A DNA stretch of 64,000 nucleotides from DASUPK01 sp963736685 (GCA_963736685.1 CAVTPZ010000003.1:70353-134352), one strand, 5' to 3'. Shown: positions 16,179 through 24,272, numbered from the stretch's first letter. Numbers and translations: made by a program. Notes: generated by a model not told the origin, from the sequence alone.

Positions 16179-16184
16179 TACAAT
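16179..16184 (+). promoter_or_regulatory. Candidate -10 box (TACAAT) of the riboflavin operon
   Basis: TACAAT is one of the better -10 matches in the window. A start of transcription about 7 nt later would fall at the edge of the palindrome at 16192-16205 and give a leader of roughly 46 nt containing the AGGAGG of ribD. Confidence 0.45.
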
Positions 16185-16191
16185 TCTTGGC

Positions 16192-16205
16192 TGACTGACC
16201 AGTCA
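16192..16205. promoter_or_regulatory. Operator-like palindrome TGACTG-AC-CAGTCA
   Basis: A perfect 6+2+6 inverted repeat at the predicted transcription start of ribD and 20 nt upstream of the flippase -10. Its size and sequence resemble operators of TetR-family repressors. No regulator gene is adjacent, so assignment rests on sequence alone. Confidence 0.4.
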
Positions 16206-16237
16206 ATCAGTCGAGCTCGACCCTGAAGGAGGCGAGC

Positions 16238-17368
16238 ATCGCCACGGTCAGCACCGAACAGGAAGCTTCGTATCTGAGGCGAGCCCTCGAGCTCGCGGAG
16301 CAGGGACGCGGGAGCGTCAGCCCGAATCCGCTCGTCGGCGCCGTGATCGTGCGCGACGGCCAGGTGATCGGCGAGGGCTTCCACGCGGAGCTCGGCGATC
16401 TGCATGCCGAGCGAGCGGCGATCGAGGACGCCCGGCGCCGCGGAGAGGATCCGGCCGGCTCCGCCATCTACTTGACCCTCGAGCCGTGTGCCCACACCGG
16501 TCGCCAGCCGCCGTGCACCGAGGCGATCCTCGAGGCCGGAATCTCGCGTGTCGTCTACGCGTCGGAGGACCCGACCGAGAAGGCATCGGGCAGGGGCCCG
16601 GGGATGCTCCGAGACAGCGGCGTCGAGGTGGAGCTCGCCAACGGCGCCGAGGCCAGCGCCGCCCGCCTCCTCAACCAGCCCTTCCGCAAGCGCGCGAGGA
16701 CCGGGCGCCCGTTGCTCACCTACAAGGCGGCGATGTCGCTCGACGGCCGCGTCGCGTCGCCCACGGGCGACTCGCGCTGGATCTCGAGCCCGGAGAGCCG
16801 CGAACTGGTCCACCGGTGGCGCGCCGAGTGCGACGCGGTCGCGGTCGGCATCGGCACGGCGCTCGCCGATGATCCACTGCTGACCGCGCGAATGGAGGGC
16901 GTCGCGAGGCAGCCGTCCCGCGTCGTCTTCGACTCCGGCGCCAGGCTGCCGATCGACTCGGCGCTGGTCGGCTCGATCGATGAGGCTCCCCTGATCGTCG
17001 TCTGCGCCCCCGAGGCGGCGTCAGCGAAGCGCGACGCTCTGGAAGCTGCGGGTGCCGAGGTGATCGTCGTTCCCGGGCGCACTCCCCGCGACCGGCTCGA
17101 GGCCGGACTCTCCGAGATCGGGCGCCGGGACATCCAGGACGTGCTCGTCGAGGGTGGTCCCACCCTCGCGGGCGCACTGTTCGACGCGGGCGAGGTGGAT
17201 GAGATGAGGCTCTTCATCGCGCCGGTGCTGGTCGGCTCGGCAGAGGCGCGCGCCGTGCTCGAGGGCGAGGGCGCCGCCCGCATCGCCGACGGCGTGCGAC
17301 CGCTGGAAACTCGGTTCGAGGGGGTGGGCGAGGACATCCTCGTCCGCGCGAGGCTGCGGGAGTGGTGA
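16238..17368 (+). CDS. ribD: Bifunctional riboflavin deaminase/reductase RibD, apparent AUC start
   Basis: 376-residue enzyme catalysing deamination and then side-chain reduction of the pyrimidine intermediate of riboflavin synthesis. The deaminase domain has VSPNPLVGAVIV, the zinc motif LHAE and EPCAHTGRQPPC; the reductase domain begins near RPLLTYKAAMSLDGRVA and holds the VEGGPTLAG motif. No ATG, GTG or TTG occurs in frame between the upstream stop (16196) and GTG 16343, which lies inside the deaminase fold. ATC 16238 has AGGAGG 5 nt upstream and gives a natural N terminus, so it is the proposed start. First gene of the rib operon. Confidence 0.85.
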   Translation: MATVSTEQEASYLRRALELAEQGRGSVSPNPLVGAVIVRDGQVIGEGFHAELGDLHAERAAIEDARRRGEDPAGSAIYLTLEPCAHTGRQPPCTEAILEAGISRVVYASEDPTEKASGRGPGMLRDSGVEVELANGAEASAARLLNQPFRKRARTGRPLLTYKAAMSLDGRVASPTGDSRWISSPESRELVHRWRAECDAVAVGIGTALADDPLLTARMEGVARQPSRVVFDSGARLPIDSALVGSIDEAPLIVVCAPEAASAKRDALEAAGAEVIVVPGRTPRDRLEAGLSEIGRRDIQDVLVEGGPTLAGALFDAGEVDEMRLFIAPVLVGSAEARAVLEGEGAARIADGVRPLETRFEGVGEDILVRARLREW

Positions 17369-17374
17369 TGACTG

Positions 17375-17975
17375 ATGTTCACTGGCATCGTCAGGGAGCT
17401 GGGGCGCGTCGAGGCCGGTGGATGCCTCGGACGACGGCGCGCGACTGCGGGTCTCCGCCGCGCTTGTCTCGGAGCTGGCCGAGGGTGACTCCGTGGCCGT
17501 CAACGGCGTCTGTCTCACGGCGACCTCTGTGGGCGACGGAAGCTTCGAGGCCGACGTCATGCACCAGACGCTGTCGCTGACGACGCTCGGCGAGCTGGAA
17601 GAGCCCTCGCCGGTCAACCTGGAGCTCCCCCTGCGGCCGACCGACCGCCTCGGCGGCCACGTCGTCCAGGGCCATGTCGACGGCACGGCGACGGTCTCCG
17701 AGCTCGCCCCCGATGGCTTCGCGAAGCGCCTGCGGATCGAGCTCCCGGAGGACCTGCTGCCCTACGTCGTGGAGCGTGGCTCGATCGCGATCGAGGGGGT
17801 CAGCCTGACGGTCGCCGGCCTCACGGACGACGGCCTCGAGGTCTCGCTGATCCCGGAGACCCTGGAGCGCACCACGCTCGGATCCGCGAAGCTCGGGGAC
17901 CGCCTGAACATCGAATGCGACGTCCTTGCCAGGTATGTGGCGCGCCAGCTTTTACCCTTAAAGGAGGAGCACTGA
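17375..17975 (+). CDS. ribE: Riboflavin synthase alpha chain, interrupted by a +1 frameshift
   Basis: Enzyme that dismutates two lumazine molecules to riboflavin. The first 14 codons from ATG 17375 encode MFTGIVRELGRVEA, the invariant N terminus of the family; the rest (VDASDDGARLRVSAAL onward, from 17418) is in another frame. Removing one G in the GCCGGTGG stretch at 17414-17421 restores a normal protein of about 199 residues with both lumazine-binding repeats (NGVCLTATSV and IEGVSLTVAGL). The gene follows ribD by 6 nt and precedes ribBA with nothing between. Since the enzyme is usually essential, a base-calling error is the simplest explanation. Confidence 0.85.
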
Positions 17976-19307
17976 ATGGCTGAGGGCACCGAACAGACAC
18001 AGACGAAGACGGCCTCGCCCTTCTCGACCATCGAGGAGGCGATCGAGGACATCCGGCGCGGCCGGATGGTCGTGGTCTGCGACGACGAGAACCGCGAGAA
18101 CGAGGGCGACCTGGTGATGGCCGCGCAGTTCGCGACGCCCGAGGCGGTCAACTTCATGGCGATGCACGGCCGGGGCCTGATCTGCCTCGCGCTGACGGAC
18201 GATCGCTGCCAGGAGCTCGGCCTCAACCTGATGGCGGCCAAGAACGAGGCGCCGCTTGAGACCGCGTTCACCGTCTCGGTCGAGGCTCGGGAGGGGGTGA
18301 CGACCGGCATCTCCGCGGCCGACCGCGCGCGGACGATCCAGGTCGCGATCGATCCCCACTCCGGGCCCGACGATCTGGTCCAGCCCGGCCATGTGTTTCC
18401 GCTGAAGGCGAAGGAGGGCGGCGTCCTGGAGCGCACCGGCCATACGGAGGGCGCTGTGGACCTGGCCCGCCTCGCCGGCCTGATCCCGGCCGGCGTGATC
18501 TGCGAGATCATGAACGAGGACGGGACGATGGCGCGGGTGCCCGACCTGGTCGACTACTGCACCAGGCACGAGCTGAAGATGATCACCGTCGCCGACCTGA
18601 TCGCCTACCGGCGGCGGACCGAGAAGCTGGTTGAGCGAATCGTCTCGACCAAGCTGCCCACCAAGTTCGGCGAGTTCAGCGCCGTCGGCTATCGCTCCCT
18701 GGTCGATGACAAGCACCACGTCGCGATGGTCAAGGGCGAGGTCGCGGGTCAGGAGGACGTCCTGGTGCGCGTCCACTCGGAGTGCCTCACCGGCGACGTC
18801 TTCCACTCGCTGCGCTGCGACTGCGGTGAGCAGCTCGAGGCGGCTCTGGCGACCATCGAGCAGGAGGGCAAGGGCGTGCTGCTGTACCTCTCGCAGGAGG
18901 GTCGCGGCATCGGCCTGCTCAACAAGCTGCGCGCCTACAAGCTGCAGGAGGAGGGCCTCGACACAGTTGACGCCAACCTGAAGCTTGGGCTGCCGGCCGA
19001 CCTGCGCGACTACGGCATCGGCGCCCAGATCCTGGTCGACCTGGGTCTGTCCAGCATCCGCATCCTCACCAACAATCCGAAGAAGATCCTCGGCCTGGAG
19101 GGCTACGGCCTATCGGTCACTGACCAGGTGCCGATCCAGTCGGTGCCCAACCCGCACAACGAGGCCTACCTGAACGCGAAGCGCGACAAGATGGGGCACG
19201 CGCTCCATCACCAGGGCCTGGCGCTCGACGAGCAGCTGCTCTACGAGGAGCAGCGCAAGGACGCCGAGCAGGAGGGCGAGCCGGGGGACTATCCGCCCGG
19301 TGACTGA
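17976..19307 (+). CDS. ribBA: DHBP synthase / GTP cyclohydrolase II
   Basis: 443-residue fusion supplying both precursors of riboflavin. The N-terminal DHBP synthase half has DDENRENEGDLV, MHGRGLIC, TGISAADRARTI and GHTEGAVDLARLAG. The C-terminal GTP cyclohydrolase II half has HSECLTGDVFHSLRCDCGEQL with the zinc cysteines and SQEGRGIGLLNKLRAYKLQ. Both active sites look complete. The ATG directly follows the ribE stop and has AAAGGAGG 10 nt upstream, the strongest ribosome-binding site of the operon. It overlaps ribH by 8 nt. Confidence 0.96.
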   Translation: MAEGTEQTQTKTASPFSTIEEAIEDIRRGRMVVVCDDENRENEGDLVMAAQFATPEAVNFMAMHGRGLICLALTDDRCQELGLNLMAAKNEAPLETAFTVSVEAREGVTTGISAADRARTIQVAIDPHSGPDDLVQPGHVFPLKAKEGGVLERTGHTEGAVDLARLAGLIPAGVICEIMNEDGTMARVPDLVDYCTRHELKMITVADLIAYRRRTEKLVERIVSTKLPTKFGEFSAVGYRSLVDDKHHVAMVKGEVAGQEDVLVRVHSECLTGDVFHSLRCDCGEQLEAALATIEQEGKGVLLYLSQEGRGIGLLNKLRAYKLQEEGLDTVDANLKLGLPADLRDYGIGAQILVDLGLSSIRILTNNPKKILGLEGYGLSVTDQVPIQSVPNPHNEAYLNAKRDKMGHALHHQGLALDEQLLYEEQRKDAEQEGEPGDYPPGD

Positions 19308-19782
19308 CTCCTTCGAGCAGTTCGCCGACGACGAGCGCGAGGCCCTGCAGGACATGGAGTTCGCGGTCTGCGTCGCGACCTTCTACGAGGACATCGCCGA
19401 GCGGCTGCTCAACGGGGCCGCCGAGGGGTTCGACCTCGGTGGGGTGAGCGAGGCGTCCGTGCACACCTACCGCGTGCCCGGCGCATTCGAGCTGCCGTTC
19501 GCCGCCAAGCTCTGTGCCAAGTCCGGCCGCTTCGCGGGGATCGCCTGCCTCGGCGTCGTCATCCGCGGCGAGACCAGCCACTACGACCACGTCTGCAACG
19601 AGGTCGCAGCCGGAACGCAGCGGGCTCAGCTGGACTCCGGTGTGCCCTGCGCCTTCGGCGTGATCACCGCCGAGAACATGGATCAGGCGCTTGCGCGCTC
19701 GGGAGGCGACAAGCGCGACCAGGGGCGGGGCGCCGCCGTCGTCGCGATGCGGATGGCGCTGCTCCGGGCCGAGCTCAGCTGA
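19300..19782 (+). CDS. ribH: 6,7-dimethyl-8-ribityllumazine synthase
   Basis: 160-residue subunit of lumazine synthase, joining the ribityl pyrimidine with DHBP. Recognisable elements are VCVATFYEDIAERLLNGA, the substrate loop RVPGAFELPFAAK, GVVIRGETSHYDHV with the catalytic His, and FGVITAENMDQAL. GTG 19300 overlaps ribBA by 8 nt. The first 20 residues are an acidic extension. The last 8 nt overlap the 3' end of the convergent EAL gene, so the operon ends here. Confidence 0.94.
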   Translation: MTDSFEQFADDEREALQDMEFAVCVATFYEDIAERLLNGAAEGFDLGGVSEASVHTYRVPGAFELPFAAKLCAKSGRFAGIACLGVVIRGETSHYDHVCNEVAAGTQRAQLDSGVPCAFGVITAENMDQALARSGGDKRDQGRGAAVVAMRMALLRAELS

Positions 19783-20929
19783 GCTGGCCGACCACCTGGT
19801 CCAGGGGCTCGGGCACGCCGAAGTAGAAGCCCTGGCCGTAGCGGAAGCCGATCTCGAGCAGCGCCTCGAGCTGCTCCTCGGTCTCGATGCCCTCCGCGAC
19901 GACCTTCACGCCGACCTCGTCGGCGAAGGACACCAGCGACGTCGCCAGGGCGTGGGCGACCTGGTTCTCGTCGATCCGCTCCGTCAGGGAGATGTCGAGC
20001 TTGATCTGGTCCGGGCGGACCTTGAGGATGTGCCGCAGGCTGGCGTAGCCCGCCCCGAAGTCGTCGATCGCGACCGTGCCGCCCGCATCCCGGAGCGGCC
20101 CGAGCCTGGCCGTGAACCCCTCGTAGTCGTCGACGTGCAGGTGTTCCGTGAGCTCGACGGTGACCCGGTCCGTGTCGCTGCCCAGGCAGTCGAGGAACCC
20201 TTCGGAGAAGATCGTCGGTGGCGATGCGTTGACGCAGAGGCTGACGCCGGCCGGCAGATGGGGGAGGGCCCTGGCGGCGATCCGGACGGCGAGCAGCTCG
20301 AGAGGGACACCGAGGCCGACGTCCCAGGCCTCCGCGAACCACCGGTCGGGGCCGCGCCCGAGGTCCCCGGGGAAACGGGAGAGTGCCTCGCAGGCGATCG
20401 CGCGACCCGACTCGAGCTCGTAGATCGGCTGGTAGACGGGTTCGATCGTCTCGCCGTCCAGGATCGCCTGGATGCGGCCAAGCGACCGGCGGTGGTCCTC
20501 GCTGCTCAGCTTCTCCACGGCCCTGCGGTCGGCCAGGGGGCGGGTCGAGCAGACGATCTCGCTGACCTCGTCCTTGTCCTCGTCTTTCAACACCCTGGTG
20601 GTGGTCTCCACCCAGACGTACTCGTTGTCCTTGCGTCGCAGCCTGTAGGCCACGGTCAGGGGAGCGCCCTCCAGCGTGCTGCGGTGGACGACGCCGACCT
20701 TCTCCGTGTCCTCCGGGTGGAAGTGGTCGCAAGCGGAGGTTCCGAGCAGCTCCTCCGGCTCGTAGCCGAGCAGCTCCTTCGACGCCGCGGACACGTAGCG
20801 GTAGGTCCCGTCGGGCGCGTGGGCGGAGACCATGTCTCCGAGGTAGTCGGCGATGGATCCGGGCAGGGCCTCTGCCTCCGCGGCCAGTCGTGCGCGAGAT
20901 CGGAACGGCGTCGTATGCCGGATGGTCAT
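19775..20929 (-). CDS. PAS-EAL cyclic-di-GMP phosphodiesterase
   Basis: 384-residue sensor enzyme. Residues 25-145 form a PAS domain (GTYRYVSAASKELLGYEPEEL; then VAYRLRRKDNEYVWVETTTRV); residues 150-384 form an EAL domain. The catalytic set looks complete: CEALSR, VNASP (Asn), VELTEH, IDDFGAGYASL, KLDISL, VAEGIET and the final GFRYGQGFYFG Gln. It should hydrolyse c-di-GMP in response to a PAS ligand that I cannot name. No GGDEF domain is present. ATG 20929 is chosen because GGAG lies 5 nt upstream. It converges on ribH with an 8-nt overlap. Confidence 0.86.
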   Translation of the reverse strand: MTIRHTTPFRSRARLAAEAEALPGSIADYLGDMVSAHAPDGTYRYVSAASKELLGYEPEELLGTSACDHFHPEDTEKVGVVHRSTLEGAPLTVAYRLRRKDNEYVWVETTTRVLKDEDKDEVSEIVCSTRPLADRRAVEKLSSEDHRRSLGRIQAILDGETIEPVYQPIYELESGRAIACEALSRFPGDLGRGPDRWFAEAWDVGLGVPLELLAVRIAARALPHLPAGVSLCVNASPPTIFSEGFLDCLGSDTDRVTVELTEHLHVDDYEGFTARLGPLRDAGGTVAIDDFGAGYASLRHILKVRPDQIKLDISLTERIDENQVAHALATSLVSFADEVGVKVVAEGIETEEQLEALLEIGFRYGQGFYFGVPEPLDQVVGQLS

Positions 20930-21029
20930 CTCAGCTCCAGGACTCGCCACCCATCGTTGGGTCGCGAGAGGCGCCACTGGTCACTGGGTTCGCCGGTTGG
21001 ACGCATGTCCCTCCCAGGCAACGGGCCGC

Positions 21030-21035
21030 TACCAT
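21030..21035 (+). promoter_or_regulatory. Candidate -10 box (TACCAT) of rpmB
   Basis: TACCAT ends 10 nt before the rpmB ATG; no Shine-Dalgarno is visible between them. Confidence 0.4.
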
Positions 21036-21045
21036 CACGCGTCCG

Positions 21046-21240
21046 ATGGCCAAGGTCTGTCACAGCTGCGGCAAGCGCCCCGCGTTCGGGAACTCGCGAA
21101 GCCACTCGATGGTCGCCACCAGACGGCGCTTCAACCCGAACCTGCAGAAGGTGCGGATCCAGGAGGCGAGCGGTGGGACCGCGCGCGTCTACGTCTGCAC
21201 GCGGTGCCTGAAGTCGAACAAGGTGACCAAGGCCGCCTAG
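21046..21240 (+). CDS. rpmB: 50S ribosomal protein L28, zinc-binding form
   Basis: 64-residue L28 with the standard NSRSHSMVATRRRFNPNLQKVR core. It keeps two CxxC pairs (VCHSCGK and VCTRCLK), the zinc-binding C+ version; a zinc-free paralog elsewhere in the genome would be expected to be under zinc control, if present. ATG 21046 gives the exact family N terminus. The rpmB-fakA-recG order is conserved across many Gram-positive bacteria; here two extra genes sit between fakA and recG. Confidence 0.95.
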   Translation: MAKVCHSCGKRPAFGNSRSHSMVATRRRFNPNLQKVRIQEASGGTARVYVCTRCLKSNKVTKAA

Positions 21241-21255
21241 CGGCCACCAGGCCGC
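21240..21255 (+). terminator. Hairpin after rpmB (no U-run)
   Basis: Perfect stem GCGGCC-acca-GGCCGC beginning at the last base of the rpmB stop. No T-run follows, so it could be a weak terminator, an mRNA-stabilising hairpin or part of the repeat-rich gap that continues to 21369. Confidence 0.35.
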
Positions 21256-21298
21256 TCTCCTCAGGAGCGAAGGGCGAAGCCCGGAGCGACTTGTGACA

Positions 21299-21335
21299 GG
21301 CGGCCGCTTGTGGCCGCGATCTGATGGCGAAGCCG
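21299..21335. repeat. Intergenic repeat, copy B (inverted relative to copy A)
   Basis: Reverse complement of the element at 14268-14304, 33 of 37 positions identical, with inverted repeat GCGGCC-gcttgt-GGCCGC. It lies in the 129-nt gap between rpmB and fakA, upstream of the fakA -10 box. Confidence 0.65.
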
Positions 21336-21347
21336 TCTACCGAGGGC

Positions 21348-21353
21348 TAAGGT
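21348..21353 (+). promoter_or_regulatory. Candidate -10 box (TAAGGT) of fakA
   Basis: TAAGGT ends 16 nt before the fakA ATG, allowing a very short leader of about 9 nt without a Shine-Dalgarno. Confidence 0.35.
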
Positions 21354-21369
21354 CTCGCTCACTCCCCGC

Positions 21370-22995
21370 ATGGCCGACCCCTCCATAGAGCGATTCCGGC
21401 GCGTGGTCTCCGCGGCGGCCGCCCACCTCGAGGAGCGGCGCAAGGAGGTCAACGACCTCAACGTCTTTCCCGTCGCCGACGGCGACACGGGCGACAACAT
21501 GGCACTCACCCTGCGGGCCGTCAGCGAGGAGCTCGACCGCCTCGACGGCCAGATGGTCGATGAGGTCGGGCGCACCGAGCTGGTCAACGCGCTCGCGCGG
21601 GCCGCCCTGATGGGAGCTCGAGGGAACTCCGGGGTGATCCTCAGCCAGATCGTTCGCGGGGCCGCCGAGGAGCTCGCCAGCCGGCCGGGTGAGCTCGTCG
21701 ACCCGATGCTGGTCTCGGCCGCATTCGCCCGTGCCGCGGACGCCGCCTACGAGTCGGTGCGCGAGCCCGCGGAGGGGACGATGCTGACAGTCTTCCGCGA
21801 GATCGCCCACTCGATCTCCCGCCGCCTCGCGCACATGGAGGAGGTGCGCCTGTCTCCGGACGCCACGCCGGGCGAGCAGGACGCCCTGCTCGCCGAGCTG
21901 CTCGAGGCCGCGGTGCGCGATGGGGAGGCGGCCGTCGCCCGGACACCCGAGCAGCTCGAGGTGCTGCGCGAATCCGGGGTCGTCGACGCTGGCGCTCATG
22001 GAATCGTCGTGATCCTCGCCGGAGTCGTGGCCGGCCTTCGCGGAGACATCGATGCCTCGCCGCCGGTGCCGCACTACGCGCCGGCGGCGAACACGCGCCC
22101 GCACCATGAGGACAGCCGCTACCGCTACTGCACCAACTTCATCGTCACGGGGGCCGGGCTCGAGAGCCGCGCCTTCGTGCCGCAGCTCGAGGAGCTGGGC
22201 GACTCCGTCCTGGTGGTCGGCGACGAGGCGACGCTCAAGGTGCATGTCCACACCGACGAGCCGGAGGCGGCTGTTGCGCTCTTCGGCGAAACGGGCGAGG
22301 TCACGCAGCTGGACGTCGCCGACATGCGGGAGCAGATCGCCGAGCGCACCGCCCGGCTGCAGGCCGGCCGGTGCGCGGCAGTGGCGGTGGCGGCCGGCCG
22401 CGGGATGAGGGAGCTCTACGAGGGGCTCGGGGCATTCGTGGTCGACGGCGGCGAGACCTTCAATCCCTCCATCTACGACCTGCTCGCGGCCATCCACGAG
22501 GTCCCGGCCGAGGCGGTTCTGGTGTTCCCCAACAACCCGAACGTCGTGATGGCCGCCGAGCGCGCGGCTGAGCTCTCGGACAAGGACGCCCGGGTGGTCG
22601 GCTGCACCTCGCAGCAGGCGGGCCTCGCGGCGCTGGTGGAGCTCGACCCCACCGCATCGGGTGACGAGAACGCCGAGCGTCTCAGCGCGGCGCTCGAGGG
22701 TATTCGGGCGGGGTCGGTCGCCCCGGCGGCTCGCGACGACGCGAAGGGCCGGTTCGTTACCGGCGACGCCGTCGGCTTCGTCGGAGACGAGATCGTCGCC
22801 TGGGGCGGGGCCGGCTCGACCCTCTCGGAGACGATGTCGCGGCTGGGCGAAGGTTCCGAGATCGTCACGGTCGTCGTCGGAGAGGGGGCGCCCATCCCAC
22901 TCGGCGACCTCGAGAAGCATGCGCCGGAGGGCGTGGAGCTCGAGGTCCACGACGGCGGACAGCCGCACTACTGGTGGCTCCTGGCGGCGGAGTGA
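21370..22995 (+). CDS. fakA: Fatty acid kinase subunit FakA-like (DAK2/DhaL domain)
   Basis: 541-residue protein of the FakA/YloV family. The N-terminal DhaL-like nucleotide-binding domain has NVFPVADGDTGDNM (the Asp cluster for Mg) and ALMGARGNSGVILSQI; the middle and the DegV-like C-terminal part (VFPNNPNVVMAAERAAEL, then WGGAGSTLSETMSRL) follow. In firmicutes FakA with FakB phosphorylates fatty acids for incorporation into phospholipids; no fakB gene is seen here. Gene order rpmB-fakA-recG agrees with the assignment. Length is normal. Confidence 0.88.
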   Translation: MADPSIERFRRVVSAAAAHLEERRKEVNDLNVFPVADGDTGDNMALTLRAVSEELDRLDGQMVDEVGRTELVNALARAALMGARGNSGVILSQIVRGAAEELASRPGELVDPMLVSAAFARAADAAYESVREPAEGTMLTVFREIAHSISRRLAHMEEVRLSPDATPGEQDALLAELLEAAVRDGEAAVARTPEQLEVLRESGVVDAGAHGIVVILAGVVAGLRGDIDASPPVPHYAPAANTRPHHEDSRYRYCTNFIVTGAGLESRAFVPQLEELGDSVLVVGDEATLKVHVHTDEPEAAVALFGETGEVTQLDVADMREQIAERTARLQAGRCAAVAVAAGRGMRELYEGLGAFVVDGGETFNPSIYDLLAAIHEVPAEAVLVFPNNPNVVMAAERAAELSDKDARVVGCTSQQAGLAALVELDPTASGDENAERLSAALEGIRAGSVAPAARDDAKGRFVTGDAVGFVGDEIVAWGGAGSTLSETMSRLGEGSEIVTVVVGEGAPIPLGDLEKHAPEGVELEVHDGGQPHYWWLLAAE

Positions 22996-22996
22996 C

Positions 22997-23746
22997 GTGA
23001 GCGACGAGCTGCCCGTCCTCTGGCAATACAGCTTCTCCAACTACAACGAAAAGGCTCGCTGGGCGCTCGACTTCAAGGGGATTCGTCACAGGCGCCGGTC
23101 CGTGCTCCCCGGCGGCCCCCGAGCGATGGCGTTCTCACGGAACGGCGGGACGCTGCCCGTGGTCGATCTGGACGGCAAGCGAATCGTCGACTCCGCCCGG
23201 ATCATTGACGCGCTCGAGGCCCGGCAGGCGGAGCCGGCCCTCTACCCCTCGGACCCGGACGAGCGTCGCCGAGCACTCGAGATCGCCGCCTTCCTCACCG
23301 ATGACATCGGGCACGACATGCGCCGCGTCGGCTTCTGGGAGGGGCGGGAGCAGAGGGCGTTCATGGCCGACTTCCTGGCGACCGACCACGGCTCCGCGGC
23401 GCGGGTGCAGCAGCGAGCCATGCTTCCGGTCGCCTGGCAGTACGTGGTGCGGCGCTACGGCTTCGACCAGGAGTCCTTCGAGCGCAGCAAGGCCGCTCTC
23501 GTCGGCGCCCTCGACCGGATCGAATCCGAGCGACAGGGTCGCGACCACCTGGTCGGAGACCGCTTCACGGTCGCGGACCTCACCGCCGCGTCGCTCCTCT
23601 ACCCGCTTGTCTGGCCCCCGGAGTTCCAATACGAGCTCCCCGAGCCGCCCAGATCGGAGTTCCGGGAATCGGTGAAGGGGCACCCCGCCGTCGACTGGAT
23701 CTCTGAGACCTGGCGCCGCCATCGCGGCGGCTCCGCAGCGGTCTAG
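22997..23746 (+). CDS. Glutathione S-transferase-like protein
   Basis: 249-residue protein with an N-terminal thioredoxin-like domain (LWQYSFSNYNEKARWALDFKG, then GTLPVVDLDGKRIVDSARIIDALE) and an all-helical C-terminal domain with HLVGDRFTVADLTAASLL. The position after the first strand is Asn rather than a catalytic Cys or Ser, so activity is uncertain. Actinobacteria generally lack glutathione, and the thiol used, if any, is unknown. It follows fakA with a 1-nt gap after the stop (GTG 22997) and is probably co-transcribed. A related gene lies at 38921 beside ftsY. Confidence 0.75.
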   Translation: MSDELPVLWQYSFSNYNEKARWALDFKGIRHRRRSVLPGGPRAMAFSRNGGTLPVVDLDGKRIVDSARIIDALEARQAEPALYPSDPDERRRALEIAAFLTDDIGHDMRRVGFWEGREQRAFMADFLATDHGSAARVQQRAMLPVAWQYVVRRYGFDQESFERSKAALVGALDRIESERQGRDHLVGDRFTVADLTAASLLYPLVWPPEFQYELPEPPRSEFRESVKGHPAVDWISETWRRHRGGSAAV

Positions 23747-23747
23747 C

Positions 23748-24230
23748 TCACCAGCCCTCGGAGCCCGGCTCGCCCTTGAACGGGCCCTCGATCTCCTCGG
23801 TGATCCAGCCGCCGTAGTAGGCGCCGGGCTGCGGGGTGACCTCCTCGTCGTCGAGGTAGGCCCCGTCCACGCGCCGCGGGTAGAAGGCGAGGTGGCCGCG
23901 GAGCTGCTCGTAGCCCTCCTTCGGCTCCGGGTAATGCCACGCCACGCGGTTCGCTCGCTTGCCTCCCGCCTCGGCGTGGACGTAGGAGGCCGTGCCCTTC
24001 CACTCGCAGTGCGTCTCTACGCCCTCGGCGTCGATCAGCACGTCCTCGCGCACGTCCTGACGCGGGATGTAGATGGTGGGAGGGCTGGCGGTCTCCAGGA
24101 CTCGGAGGGCGCGGTCGGTCTCGGCGATCGTCTCACCGCCGAGCACGATGCGGACGTGGCGGTCGACAGGCTCGACTCGCGGTGGTCGCGGGTAGTCCCA
24201 GACGTTCTCCTTGGGTCGCTGCGTCTTCAT
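23748..24230 (-). CDS. DUF427 domain protein
   Basis: 160-residue protein of the DUF427 family, recognised by VWDYPRPPRVEP, VRIVLGGETIAETDRALRVLETASPPTIYIPRQD, and the ending WKGTASYVHAEAGG with WHYPEPKEGYEQLRGHLAFYP. The family forms a small beta-rich fold of unknown biochemical role. It starts at ATG 24230 facing recG; an imperfect palindrome (24234-24255) lies between them. The open frame continues far upstream on this strand but that is antisense to recG. Confidence 0.8.
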   Translation of the reverse strand: MKTQRPKENVWDYPRPPRVEPVDRHVRIVLGGETIAETDRALRVLETASPPTIYIPRQDVREDVLIDAEGVETHCEWKGTASYVHAEAGGKRANRVAWHYPEPKEGYEQLRGHLAFYPRRVDGAYLDDEEVTPQPGAYYGGWITEEIEGPFKGEPGSEGW

Positions 24231-24233
24231 GTC

Positions 24234-24255
24234 GGATGGTCCCGGAGGGCCATCC
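24234..24255. promoter_or_regulatory. Palindrome GGATGG-N10-CCATCC in a divergent promoter region
   Basis: Inverted repeat with arms of six bases (nine with one bulge) located 4 nt upstream of the DUF427 start and 12 nt before the recG -10 box. It could be an operator or an mRNA hairpin for the DUF427 leader. Confidence 0.25.
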
Positions 24256-24266
24256 AACGTTACGCC

Positions 24267-24272
24267 TAGCCT
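24267..24272 (+). promoter_or_regulatory. Candidate -10 box (TAGCCT) of recG
   Basis: TAGCCT ends 9 nt before the ATG at 24282, supporting that start over the internal ATG at 24396. Confidence 0.4.

Noticed and set aside
16185..16237. FMN riboswitch before ribD
   Set aside because: Only about 46 nt separate the predicted transcription start from the start codon, too short, and no RFN consensus is visible.
17940..17975. CTTTTACCCTTAAAGG before ribBA as a terminator
   Set aside because: It lies inside the end of ribE and provides the AAAGGAGG ribosome-binding site; there is no stable stem followed by T-run.
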